A DNA stretch of 64,000 nt, taken from Desulforamulus hydrothermalis Lam5 = DSM 18033. Its GTDB lineage: Bacteria > Bacillota > Desulfotomaculia > Desulfotomaculales > Desulfotomaculaceae. Location: assembly GCF_000315365.1 (NCBI RefSeq), contig NZ_CAOS01000003.1, positions 248,001-312,000 on the forward strand. The letters run 5' to 3'. Under the pieces are notes generated by a model, which was not told where the DNA came from, did not search any database, and saw only the letters and a list, made by a program, of their open reading frames with translations. Position numbers and translations under genes: made by a program. Shown piece after piece: positions 16,692-23,984 of the stretch. Numbering within the stretch: position 1 is the stretch's first letter; every line of letters starts with the position of its first letter.

Positions 16692-17969
16692 GTGGATAAG
16701 CAATTTATTTTGGCCTCTGTAATTTTTGTTATCACCTATGCCTTTATTGTTTCCGAAAAACTGCCCCGTACGGTGGTGGCTCTGGCCGGGGCCATGCTGG
16801 TGCTGTTCACCGGCATTGTCACCCAGGATAAAGCCATTCACTATATTGACTGGAACACCATTGGGCTGCTGGTGGGTATGATGATCATTGTATCCATTAC
16901 CCGGCGAACCGGCGTTTTTGAGTACCTGGCTGTAAAGTCGGCCGTGGCCGCCAAGGGTGACCCTTTAAAACTGCTGGTTTTACTGGCAACCATTACAGCA
17001 GTGGCCTCTGCCTTGCTGGATAATGTCACAACTGTTTTGCTCATTGTGCCGGTAACCTTTTCTATTTGCCGCCAGCTGCAAGTAAATGTCGTTCCCTTCC
17101 TGGTTACCGAAATTATGGCCAGTAATATCGGAGGGACCGCCACATTGATCGGCGACCCGCCCAATATTATGATCAGCGGCCCTGCCGGCTTATCCTTTAT
17201 GGATTTTATTTATAATTTGGCACCGGTGGCTGCGGTGGTTTTCCTTGTTACCATCGCTATTTTACGGTTAATTTACCGCAAAGACCTGCAGGCAGACCCC
17301 CAGCGGATGGCTGCCATTACCGCACTTAACCCGTTAGATGAAATAAAAGATGCCAAGTTGCTGAAAAAATCCTTGATTGCCCTGTCTTTAACGATCGGCG
17401 GTTTTGCCCTGCACAGCATTATTCACATGCCTACCGCCACCATAGCCCTGGGCGGTGCTGTCTTGCTGCTGCTCATGACCAGGGAGGAGCCCGAGCATGT
17501 GCTGGAAACTGTGGAGTGGCCCACTATTTTCTTCTTTGTCGGTTTGTTTATTGTGGTCGGCGGTTTGGAAGAATCCGGCGTAATTCACTGGATTGCCGAA
17601 TCGGCGCTGCATATTACAGGTGGTGAAATTCTTTCCACCGGTCTGTTGATTTTATGGTTGTCTGCCCTGGCCTCCGCCTTTGTCGATAATATTCCCTTTG
17701 TGGCTACCATGATTCCGTTGCTGCAGCAAATGGGCCAGATGGGTGGCATTGCCAATCTGGATCCGCTCTGGTGGTCGCTGGCCCTGGGTGCTTGCCTGGG
17801 TGGCAACGGGTCGCTGGTGGGGGCTGCCGCCAACGTGATTGTGGCCGGCATGGCCGAAAAGAGAGGTACCCCCTTAAGCTTCCTGGGCTTTATGAAAATT
17901 GCTTTTCCCTTGATGATTCTTTCCATCGCAATAAGCACCGTTTACCTGCTGCTGTTCTACTTGCGCTAA
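16692..17969 (+). CDS. ArsB/NhaD-family (ion transporter superfamily) permease
   Basis: A 425-residue membrane protein with about 11 segments. It has two inverted repeats, each with the family signature: TATLIGDPPNIMISG in the first half and the GNGSLVGAAANVIVAG counterpart in the second. This places it with ArsB/NhaD/CitM-type carriers that move arsenite, sodium, citrate or other small anions; the substrate cannot be decided from sequence. The start is the GTG at 16692, behind GAAAGGAG. No ArsR or arsenate reductase is adjacent. Its leader carries an attenuator-like structure. Its 3' end is followed by element copy 2 and a terminator. Confidence 0.85.
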   Translation: MDKQFILASVIFVITYAFIVSEKLPRTVVALAGAMLVLFTGIVTQDKAIHYIDWNTIGLLVGMMIIVSITRRTGVFEYLAVKSAVAAKGDPLKLLVLLATITAVASALLDNVTTVLLIVPVTFSICRQLQVNVVPFLVTEIMASNIGGTATLIGDPPNIMISGPAGLSFMDFIYNLAPVAAVVFLVTIAILRLIYRKDLQADPQRMAAITALNPLDEIKDAKLLKKSLIALSLTIGGFALHSIIHMPTATIALGGAVLLLLMTREEPEHVLETVEWPTIFFFVGLFIVVGGLEESGVIHWIAESALHITGGEILSTGLLILWLSALASAFVDNIPFVATMIPLLQQMGQMGGIANLDPLWWSLALGACLGGNGSLVGAAANVIVAGMAEKRGTPLSFLGFMKIAFPLMILSIAISTVYLLLFYLR

Positions 17970-17978
17970 CGTTACCAA

Positions 17979-18281
17979 GAGCCGGGTTTTCCCGGCTCAA
18001 ACTGTTGACAAAGGTTGTAAAACAAAGTGAGGTGGCTTTATGATCCCCTGTCGGCGACTTGTCGAAGCACCGGCAACAGCACTTGATGAGCGAAAGGAGC
18101 CATTGGGGTGGCGCCCACAGGACGTGGGCGCCAGCCGAACCGGGCCAGGATGGCCCGTTTGAGGCGACCCCAAGGGCGACCGGAGCGAATCATAGTGCTG
18201 TCGGTGCGTAGACCGGAGCCAAAGGGGATCATAAACCACCAATAGTGTTTGTCTACACGCTGAGCCGGGTTGTCCCGGCTC
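17979..18281 (+). repeat. Terminator-embedded structured element, copy 2 (with its flanking hairpins)
   Basis: The core at 17999-18261 (263 bp) is very similar to copy 1, including the subterminal inverted repeat ending AGGGGATCATAAACCACC and the GGCGCCCAC / GTGGGCGCC hairpin. Ends are AACTGTTGACAAA and, on the other strand, CAGCGTGTAGACAAA. The flanking hairpins at 17979-17998 and 18262-18281 share the stem GAGCCGGG / CCCGGCTC; their loops are TTTT and TTGT. This hairpin is unrelated to that of copy 1. It lies in the 3' region of the ArsB/NhaD-type gene. Confidence 0.85.
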
Positions 18282-18286
18282 TTTTT
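18262..18286 (+). terminator. Intrinsic terminator of the ArsB/NhaD-family gene
   Basis: Stem GAGCCGGG / CCCGGCTC followed by TTTTT. It is the distal of the two hairpins around element copy 2, so the transcript should carry the whole element in its 3' untranslated region. Confidence 0.8.
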
Positions 18287-18295
18287 GATGCAAGG

Positions 18296-18676
18296 TTAAA
18301 GAATATTTTTCAGCTGCAAAGACTCTTTCTCGGGCAGGTGCAGGATCATTAAGTTTAATTCAGACAGCTGCGCCAGTGAATGTACCCGATCCCCGGCTGC
18401 CAGATACTCCTTTGCCTTCGCCAGCGAAAATTCAATATTATCTATCTCCTGATGATCCAGTACCGCCGGCCACCAGCTGCCGATTTGCCGCCACTTCTGC
18501 TCCAGTTCGGCAATCTGCTTGTTGGCCTGCAGCCAGTCAGACTGTTTTACCTCCCGGCTGATTAACTGTACATGACCGGATAACTCCTGGGCTGCCTCGG
18601 TTATTGAATGATTTATCCACAGCCCCATGACCACCAACAAAACAATCATTATTGATAAAGCGGCCAGCAATCTCAT
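18296..18676 (-). CDS. DUF4363-family membrane-anchored protein
   Basis: A 126-residue protein with one N-terminal membrane segment (residues about 2-22) and an extracytoplasmic helical region containing QSDWLQANKQIAELEQKWRQIG in two parts, the usual DUF4363 pattern. No catalytic motif is visible. DUF4363 genes often sit next to DUF421 genes in spore-formers, as here, where the DUF421 gene ends 25 nt upstream. The function of the pair is unknown. The ATG at 18676 is preferred over the GTG at 18679 because AGGGG lies 7 nt before it. Confidence 0.75.
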   Translation of the reverse strand: MRLLAALSIMIVLLVVMGLWINHSITEAAQELSGHVQLISREVKQSDWLQANKQIAELEQKWRQIGSWWPAVLDHQEIDNIEFSLAKAKEYLAAGDRVHSLAQLSELNLMILHLPEKESLQLKNIL

Positions 18677-18700
18677 CACAATTCCCCTTTCCGGATTTTT

Positions 18701-19381
18701 TCAAGCTGTCCTGGTTTTTACCTGGTAAAAAAGATTGCCCTCGGTATCCAGGCTGGCCAGCAACACCTGTTTCAAGTCCCCGATGCCGAATTTCTGCAGC
18801 TCCGTTTGCAGCCATTCCCGGCTCAGGTTAATTTTTTTCAGATTTTGCTCGAATACATAGCCGTCAATAATCAGGGTCATCGGAATGCCTTCATATTTGG
18901 TAGGGATGTTAAGATCGGCGGGTATCACCGGCCTTTTTTGCGACTTTGGCACCACGCTGATCTCGCCGCTGGTTTCCAGGATGGCATATTCCACGTCCGC
19001 AATATTAGGGAAGTTTTTTGTCCGCAGCTGCTCCAGCAAATCGTTAATATTATAGCGCAGCCTTCTAAGCTCCGCCTCCACTATTTTGCCGTTTGCCACC
19101 AGGATGCTGGGGGTGCCGCAAACGACACCTCTTAACCGCTCACTTTTTAAAGCCCCAAAAGAAATAGCCACCTCCACAAAGAGTAAGGTAAGTATGGGAA
19201 TAATACCACTGAGCAGCGGTATGCCGATGTCTTCCATGGGAACTGCTGCCAAATCGGCAATCATAACAATTATTACCAGTTCATAGGGCTGCAGCTTGCC
19301 GATTTGCCGCTTACCCATTAACCGCAGGGCAACCACCACCAAGGCAAATAATATCAGCGTCCTGATTAAAGTAATAATCAT
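18701..19381 (-). CDS. DUF421 (YetF-like) membrane protein
   Basis: About 226 residues: three N-terminal membrane segments (LIRTLILFALVVVALRLMGKRQIG then two more) followed by a soluble C-terminal domain. MGKRQIGKLQPYELVIIVMIADLAAVPM is the DUF421 signature, given here in running order only. The C-terminal part contains the VADVEYAILETSGEISVVPKS type of motif. The family is common in spore-formers and often linked to spoVA genes; its biochemical role is not established. The ATG at 19381 has a GAGGGTG site; upstream GTG starts are possible. It is divergent from the spoVA cluster, with about 170 nt between them. Confidence 0.85.
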   Translation of the reverse strand: MIITLIRTLILFALVVVALRLMGKRQIGKLQPYELVIIVMIADLAAVPMEDIGIPLLSGIIPILTLLFVEVAISFGALKSERLRGVVCGTPSILVANGKIVEAELRRLRYNINDLLEQLRTKNFPNIADVEYAILETSGEISVVPKSQKRPVIPADLNIPTKYEGIPMTLIIDGYVFEQNLKKINLSREWLQTELQKFGIGDLKQVLLASLDTEGNLFYQVKTRTA

Positions 19382-19552
19382 CAAAATCACCCTCACACTA
19401 ACAAGATATATACATTATTTCCATCACCCACCTGTATATGCACAAATTTCCTAATAGCTCATTTAATTCACATTACTTAATTTTGTGTTAAAAACTAAAG
19501 CTCCGGGCATGCTAACAAAGGAGTTTTATTGATAAGTCAAGGAGGTAATAAA

Positions 19553-19759
19553 ATGACTGTAGCATCCCAAGTTAAACAGGCCCTGGCCGGACTGAAAACC
19601 GCCCAGGCCAGTCTGGAATCCTTTGCTTTGCAAACCCAAAACCAGCAGGCCAAAGATTTGTATACCCAGGCCGCCCAGCAAACCCAAGCCATTATTGACA
19701 GCCTGGAGCCCCGTATGCAGCAAATTGAACAGGAAGAACCCCAATATAAAGGTTTCTAA
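19553..19759 (+). CDS. DUF1657 small protein (spoVA cluster)
   Basis: A 68-residue, helical, cysteine-free protein of the DUF1657 family (MTVASQVKQALAGLKTAQAS, ending EEPQYKGF). A strong AAGGAGG site fixes the ATG at 19553. It is the first gene of the cluster that runs through SpoVAC/AD/AE. A second DUF1657 gene follows at 19824 and a third, related domain is fused to the DUF421 protein at 20055. The family is found with spoVA genes in spore-formers; its role is unknown. A hairpin without a T tract separates it from the next gene. Confidence 0.85.
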   Translation: MTVASQVKQALAGLKTAQASLESFALQTQNQQAKDLYTQAAQQTQAIIDSLEPRMQQIEQEEPQYKGF

Positions 19760-19761
19760 CC

Positions 19762-19795
19762 GCAAGAACCGGGTCTTACAACACCCGGTTCTTGC
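19762..19795 (+). terminator. Strong intergenic stem-loop between the two DUF1657 genes
   Basis: Thirteen-base-pair stem with arms GCAAGAACCGGGT and ACCCGGTTCTTGC and an 8-nt loop, starting 2 nt after the stop codon. No T tract follows on the plus strand. It may be a weak terminator or a stabilising 3' end giving more DUF1657 transcript than downstream message. Confidence 0.5.
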
Positions 19796-19823
19796 ACAAA
19801 ATAAGCCTTAAGAGGTGATTGGC

Positions 19824-20030
19824 TTGACAGTGGCAGCCCAGGTTAAGCAAACTATTGCCGGTTTAAAAGGGACCCAGGCCACCCTGGAGACATTCTGTGC
19901 TTTTGAAACTAATCCGGCCAACAAGCAGTTATTGGATAAAAATTGTCAACGGCTGGGCCAGGTAATTGAGGCGCTGGAAAACAGGGTCAGGGTGCTGGAG
20001 TATGAAGAACCGCAATACAAAGGCCTTTAG
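19824..20030 (+). CDS. Second DUF1657 small protein
   Basis: A 68-residue paralogue of the preceding gene, reading TVAAQVKQTIAGLKGTQATL and ending in the same EEPQYKGL motif. The start is the TTG at 19824: it aligns with the start of the paralogue and has AAGAGGTG 6 nt upstream. It has a cysteine pair (C31, and one near 47) lacking in the first copy. It is 24 nt ahead of the DUF421 gene. Confidence 0.82.
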   Translation: MTVAAQVKQTIAGLKGTQATLETFCAFETNPANKQLLDKNCQRLGQVIEALENRVRVLEYEEPQYKGL

Positions 20031-20054
20031 TTTTTTTAAGAGGAGGCGTTTTAA

Positions 20055-20915
20055 ATGCCCGAATGGCTTGCAGTTATAGGGCGTTCCCTGGGTTTTCTGG
20101 CCTTGGTTTGGCTGCTGCTAAGATTGACGGGAAAAAGACAAATCTCCCAGCTTACCCTGTTTGACCTAGTCACAGTTATTGTGATTGGCGTAACTGCCGC
20201 TGCCCTATCTCTGCATATGATTGCTAATCCCGTTGACGGGCTGGCCGTACTGGCCGTTTGGACTCTGCTGCCTGCCATTCTTTACCTGCTGGCGATAAAA
20301 TATAAGTCTCTCCGGGACCTGATCATGGGCAAAGAAACAATTCTCATTAACCACGGTAAAGTTTTAGAGGATAAGTTAATGGAAGCCCGTTTTACGCCGG
20401 AGGACTTGTTAAGCAAATTGCGTCAAAAAAATGCCTTTAAAGTGGCAGATGTGGAATTTGCTGTGTTGGAGCCCAACGGTGAAGTCAGTGTCATGTTGAA
20501 AAAACAACACCGGCCGGTTACCGCGGCAGCCCTGGGTTGGCAAGTAAACCAAGAAAGCGTCCCCCAAACCGTCATGTTGGACGGTGTTATTATAGACGAG
20601 CATTTGACAGCCTTGGGGCTGAACCGCAACTGGCTGCAGGCTGAATTGGAGAAGGCCGGTGTGGCACCCGAAAACGTTTTTATTGCCCAGGTGGATGCGG
20701 CAGGACAGCTTTATTTGGATTTATTTGACGATGCCATACATGTGCCACAGCCTAAAACAAAGGATTTGGCTTATGCCACCCTAAAAAAATGCCAGGCTGA
20801 TTGTGAGATGTATGCCCTGGGCACCCGGCTGCCTAAGGCTAAAGCAATATACAGCCGGTGCGCTGAACAACTGGATGCGGTAATTTCAGAATTAAAACCT
20901 TTGCTTAAAAGGTAA
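20055..20915 (+). CDS. DUF421 membrane protein with a C-terminal DUF1657-like domain
   Basis: A 286-residue protein. Residues 1-80 hold three membrane segments with the DUF421 signature LRLTGKRQISQLTLFDLV. Residues 95-230 form the soluble YetF-type domain, including ADVEFAVLEPNGEVSV. The last 45 residues (ATLKKCQADCEMYALGTR and ISELKPLLKR) resemble DUF1657 and align loosely with the two small proteins encoded just upstream. A fused form of the same two domains supports a physical link between them. It is 14 nt from spoVAC and clearly cotranscribed. An AAGAGGAGG site fixes the start. Biochemical role unknown. Confidence 0.85.
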   Translation: MPEWLAVIGRSLGFLALVWLLLRLTGKRQISQLTLFDLVTVIVIGVTAAALSLHMIANPVDGLAVLAVWTLLPAILYLLAIKYKSLRDLIMGKETILINHGKVLEDKLMEARFTPEDLLSKLRQKNAFKVADVEFAVLEPNGEVSVMLKKQHRPVTAAALGWQVNQESVPQTVMLDGVIIDEHLTALGLNRNWLQAELEKAGVAPENVFIAQVDAAGQLYLDLFDDAIHVPQPKTKDLAYATLKKCQADCEMYALGTRLPKAKAIYSRCAEQLDAVISELKPLLKR

Positions 20916-20928
20916 GGGGTGACAACAG

Positions 20929-21408
20929 ATGTCAAACAAGCAAAAGAAAAAGCTTACCATTACCCAACAAGAGTACCAGGCCTTTGCAAAAACCCGGGAA
21001 CCTCAACGCCCGGTACTGGCCAATACAGTAAAGGCTTTTGTGGCGGGCGGCTTTATTTGTGCACTGGGGCAGGGGGTCGCCGATTTTTTCATCTGGAACT
21101 TTGACTTTACAGAAAAAACTGCAGGCAATCCTACTGTGGCAGTTCTTATTTTTATTTCGGTAGTCTTAACCGCCCTGGGGGTGTACGATCATCTGGCCCA
21201 GTGGGCCGGTGCCGGTACAGCCGTGCCGGTGACCGGTTTTGCCAACAGTATTGCTTCTGCTGCCATTGAACACCGCAGCGAAGGCTATGTCCTGGGGGTA
21301 GGCGGCAATATGTTCAAGCTGGCCGGTTCCGTCATTGCCTTTGGCGTCTTTGCGGCCTTTGTGGTATCCTTGGTCAGAACATTATTTACTATGTCAGGGG
21401 GATCCTAG
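20929..21408 (+). CDS. spoVAC: Stage V sporulation protein AC
   Basis: A 159-residue inner-membrane protein of the SpoVAC family, with the basic start (KQKKKLTITQQEYQ) followed by several membrane helices, including AFVAGGFICALGQGVADFF. VPVTGFANSIASAAIEH is the conserved motif shared with SpoVAE. In B. subtilis SpoVAC forms a channel used for dipicolinic acid uptake during sporulation and release during germination. It is followed by spoVAD after 1 nt. Full length. Confidence 0.93.
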   Translation: MSNKQKKKLTITQQEYQAFAKTREPQRPVLANTVKAFVAGGFICALGQGVADFFIWNFDFTEKTAGNPTVAVLIFISVVLTALGVYDHLAQWAGAGTAVPVTGFANSIASAAIEHRSEGYVLGVGGNMFKLAGSVIAFGVFAAFVVSLVRTLFTMSGGS

Positions 21409-21409
21409 C

Positions 21410-22414
21410 ATGCTGCAGGGACACCAAACATGGATTTTCCCCAATCAACCTACCCTGTTGTCCACCGGTACCGTAGTAGGCCCCTTTGAAGGCAAGGGGC
21501 CCCTGGCAAATGATTATGATATCATCCACGGTGATTTATGGCTGGGCCAGGACAGCTACGAAAAAGCCGAGCAAAAAATGTTGGAAGAAGCTATAGAAAT
21601 TGCCATTCGTAAAGCAGGCTTGCAAAAGCAGGACATTCATTTTTTCCTGGGCGGTGACTTATTAAACCAAATTATTTCCAGCAGTTTTGCCGCCCGCAGC
21701 CTGGCTGTACCTTACCTGGGGCTGTTCGGCGCCTGTTCCACCTCCATGCAAAGCCTGGCACTGGGAGCCCTGCTGGTGGACAGTAAAGCTGCCCGGTATG
21801 TGTTATGCGGTACGGCCAGCCATAATCCGGCCGTAGAGAAACAATTCAGGTACCCCACTGAATACGGCGCCCAGAAACCCCCTACCGCCCAGTGGACGGC
21901 CACCGCAGCCGGGGTTGCCCTGGTGGGCCCCGGCGGTGACGGCCCCAGGATTACTTCGGCCACAATCGGCAGGGTGGTGGACATGGGGTTGCAGGATCCC
22001 TTCAATATGGGGGCTGCCATGGCTCCGGCAGCAGTGGACACACTGACAACTCATTTCAGGGATCTTGGCATCTCGCCTTCCCATTATGACTTGATCGCCA
22101 CCGGCGACCTGGCCCGCGTGGGACATCAAATTGCCAGAGATCTGTTAATAAAACACGGCCTGGAAATTCCTGAAGAAATTTTTACCGATTGCGGGATTTT
22201 AATTTACGGGCCGGAACAACCGGTTATGGCCGGGGGCAGTGGTTGCGGCTGTGCAGCCGCCGTAACTTTTGGCCATATCATAAACAAAATGAAACAAGGC
22301 GAACTTAACCGGGTCCTGATAGTGGCCACCGGTGCTCTGCTGTCTCCTTTATCTTATCAGCAAAAAGAAAGTATACCCTGCATCGCACACGCTGTGGCCA
22401 TGGAGTATTACTAG
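21410..22414 (+). CDS. spoVAD: Stage V sporulation protein AD
   Basis: A 334-residue peripheral protein with a thiolase-like fold that binds dipicolinic acid on the outer face of the spore inner membrane. Typical segments are GPLANDYDIIHGDLW, the FGACSTSMQSLALGA region with the thiolase-type cysteine, and AGGSGCGCAAAVTFG. The start is the ATG at 21410 with an AGGGGG site; longer upstream frames overlap spoVAC. It is 12 nt ahead of spoVAE. Confidence 0.95.
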   Translation: MLQGHQTWIFPNQPTLLSTGTVVGPFEGKGPLANDYDIIHGDLWLGQDSYEKAEQKMLEEAIEIAIRKAGLQKQDIHFFLGGDLLNQIISSSFAARSLAVPYLGLFGACSTSMQSLALGALLVDSKAARYVLCGTASHNPAVEKQFRYPTEYGAQKPPTAQWTATAAGVALVGPGGDGPRITSATIGRVVDMGLQDPFNMGAAMAPAAVDTLTTHFRDLGISPSHYDLIATGDLARVGHQIARDLLIKHGLEIPEEIFTDCGILIYGPEQPVMAGGSGCGCAAAVTFGHIINKMKQGELNRVLIVATGALLSPLSYQQKESIPCIAHAVAMEYY

Positions 22415-22426
22415 GGGGGATCGCTC

Positions 22427-22780
22427 TTGGAAACTTATTTCTGGGCCTTTGTGGTGGGCGGACTCATTTGTGTGCTGGGCCAGCTGTTAATGGATGTGGG
22501 CAAGCTCACCCCGGCCCACACCATGAGTTTGCTGGTGGTAACAGGAGCTGTATTAGGGGGCCTGGGGCTGTACGAACCCCTGATTGATTTTGCCGGTGCC
22601 GGTGCCACTGTTCCTATTACCAGTTTTGGCAATTCCCTGGTGCACGGCGCACTGGCAGAAGCAGAAAGAACCGGCCTGGTGGGCATCCTGACCGGCATTT
22701 TTGAAGTAACCAGCGCCGGCATTTCGGCCGCTATTATTTTTGGATTCCTGGCTGCTCTGCTGGTTCGCCCCAGAGGTTAA
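22427..22780 (+). CDS. spoVAE: Stage V sporulation protein AE (SpoVAEb type)
   Basis: A 117-residue membrane protein related to SpoVAC, with VVGGLICVLGQLLMD and VPITSFGNSLVHGALAEAE. It is the short SpoVAEb form. The start is the TTG at 22427 with AGGGGGGA upstream. With SpoVAC and SpoVAD it completes the minimal dipicolinate transport set; SpoVAA, SpoVAB and SpoVAF are not in this window. Confidence 0.93.
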   Translation: METYFWAFVVGGLICVLGQLLMDVGKLTPAHTMSLLVVTGAVLGGLGLYEPLIDFAGAGATVPITSFGNSLVHGALAEAERTGLVGILTGIFEVTSAGISAAIIFGFLAALLVRPRG

Positions 22781-22807
22781 CAAATCCCGGTAAATAAAGG
22801 TGAGATC

Positions 22808-23248
22808 ATGAAAACCGTATTAAAAATATTCTTATTATTTTTATTGTGCCTGTCCCTGACCGGCTGCCAAACCACACCCGGTAAAAAACCCGAGGTTAAT
22901 ACAGGCTGCCAGGCGGCAGAATGTAACCCGGAGCTGGCTGAGCAGGCTAAGCAAGCCGCCCTGTCAGTTAAGGGAGTAGAAGATGCCGTGGTAGTGGCGG
23001 TGAATAAAAACATTTCTGCTGCCATAAAGGTTACCGGCTTTAACCGTTTAAAGCTGCAATCTATCGAACAAGAAGTGCACCGTAAGATTGCCGGCCTTGA
23101 TCAACAATATGAAGTCCATGTAACATCAGACAAAAAATTATTTTCGCAACTGCAGGCCATTGAAAAGCAAATTAAAGCTTCTCCGGACAGGCCGGCTGCC
23201 GATCTGCTGCCCCGGTTGGAAAAAATTAATCAAGCCATGCAGGGTTAA
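22808..23248 (+). CDS. YhcN/YlaJ-family spore lipoprotein
   Basis: A 146-residue lipoprotein with lipobox LTGC near residue 19. The mature part has the YhcN/YlaJ pattern: SVKGVEDAVVVAVNKNISAA, then a basic strand-helix and VHVTSDKKLFSQLQAIEKQI. YhcN is a spore inner-membrane protein in Bacillus. In the transferable spoVA2mob operons of heat-resistant Bacillus spores a YhcN/YlaJ gene accompanies spoVAC, spoVAD, spoVAEb and DUF1657/DUF421 genes. The set here is similar, although gene order differs. It ends the cluster; no clear terminator follows. Confidence 0.85.
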   Translation: MKTVLKIFLLFLLCLSLTGCQTTPGKKPEVNTGCQAAECNPELAEQAKQAALSVKGVEDAVVVAVNKNISAAIKVTGFNRLKLQSIEQEVHRKIAGLDQQYEVHVTSDKKLFSQLQAIEKQIKASPDRPAADLLPRLEKINQAMQG

Positions 23249-23365
23249 GGGAGGCTGTCGCCTCCCCGAAAATTTTTATTAAACTATTTATTTTTTTCGC
23301 TATAATAGAAGGATAATTCATAATTATATGGAAATTAGTTAATAAAAATAAATAGGAAAGGTCGG

Positions 23366-23881
23366 GTGAGGATTATGCAATTACAACTGCAAACAAATTC
23401 CTACCGGTCGGCTGGTCAAATTTTATCAAATAATCCCCTTTTAAGGGAAGTTGAAGAGATTTTATTAGGACAGCATTTTGATTTTTCTGCCCTGTCCCGT
23501 TCTCAATTCAACCAAACACTGGGGGAACTCTTTAAAAATCACGGCTGGCAGCATATTCCCTCACCCTTTCACGAGCCGGTCAACCCCATGGCAGCCATCG
23601 AATTAACCAAACAGCACATTGGCCTGGAAATTGGTTTTCGTCATATTTCCCTGCTGGGGCATAACCTGCTTAAGTTTCAATTGTCTTCTTCCCATCATTG
23701 GGATAAAATTGATGTGGGCATTTTTATTGTTACAACAAAAAAGTTTCAAAAACAAATCTATCATCATTACAGGCACAATTGGACAGGTGCCATGAATTTT
23801 GAAAAGGCAGACCGCTACCTGCGGCACTTCAAAACCCATTTGCAGTTGCCCATATATTTGGTGGGGATTGATGTGGCTTAG
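23366..23881 (+). CDS. BglII/BstYI-like PD-(D/E)XK-fold protein
   Basis: About 171 residues. I recognise a pattern like the BglII/BstYI restriction endonuclease family: HIGLEIGFRHISLLGHNLLKF followed by KIDVGIFIVTTKKFQKQI. In that family the first motif carries the catalytic glutamate and the second follows the core strand. However the catalytic PD and E-X-K/Q residues are not cleanly visible (LEIGF in place of VEVQF), so it may be inactive. No methyltransferase gene is nearby, which argues against a classical restriction pair. The start is either the GTG at 23366 or the ATG at 23375. It sits alone between the spoVA cluster and nadE with its own terminator. Confidence 0.55.
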   Translation: MRIMQLQLQTNSYRSAGQILSNNPLLREVEEILLGQHFDFSALSRSQFNQTLGELFKNHGWQHIPSPFHEPVNPMAAIELTKQHIGLEIGFRHISLLGHNLLKFQLSSSHHWDKIDVGIFIVTTKKFQKQIYHHYRHNWTGAMNFEKADRYLRHFKTHLQLPIYLVGIDVA

Positions 23882-23899
23882 CCCGCCGCCCGAGCAAAA

Positions 23900-23929
23900 T
23901 GCCCGTACCGTAAGGAACGGGCGTTTTTG
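23900..23929 (+). terminator. Intrinsic terminator after the BglII-like gene
   Basis: Stem GCCCGT / ACGGGC with a 10-nt loop, followed by GTTTTTG. Confidence 0.8.
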
Positions 23930-23984
23930 TTAAATAACGGCCGTTCCTGGGCAAGCTACAACTACAATTTTTTTAAAAGAGGCG

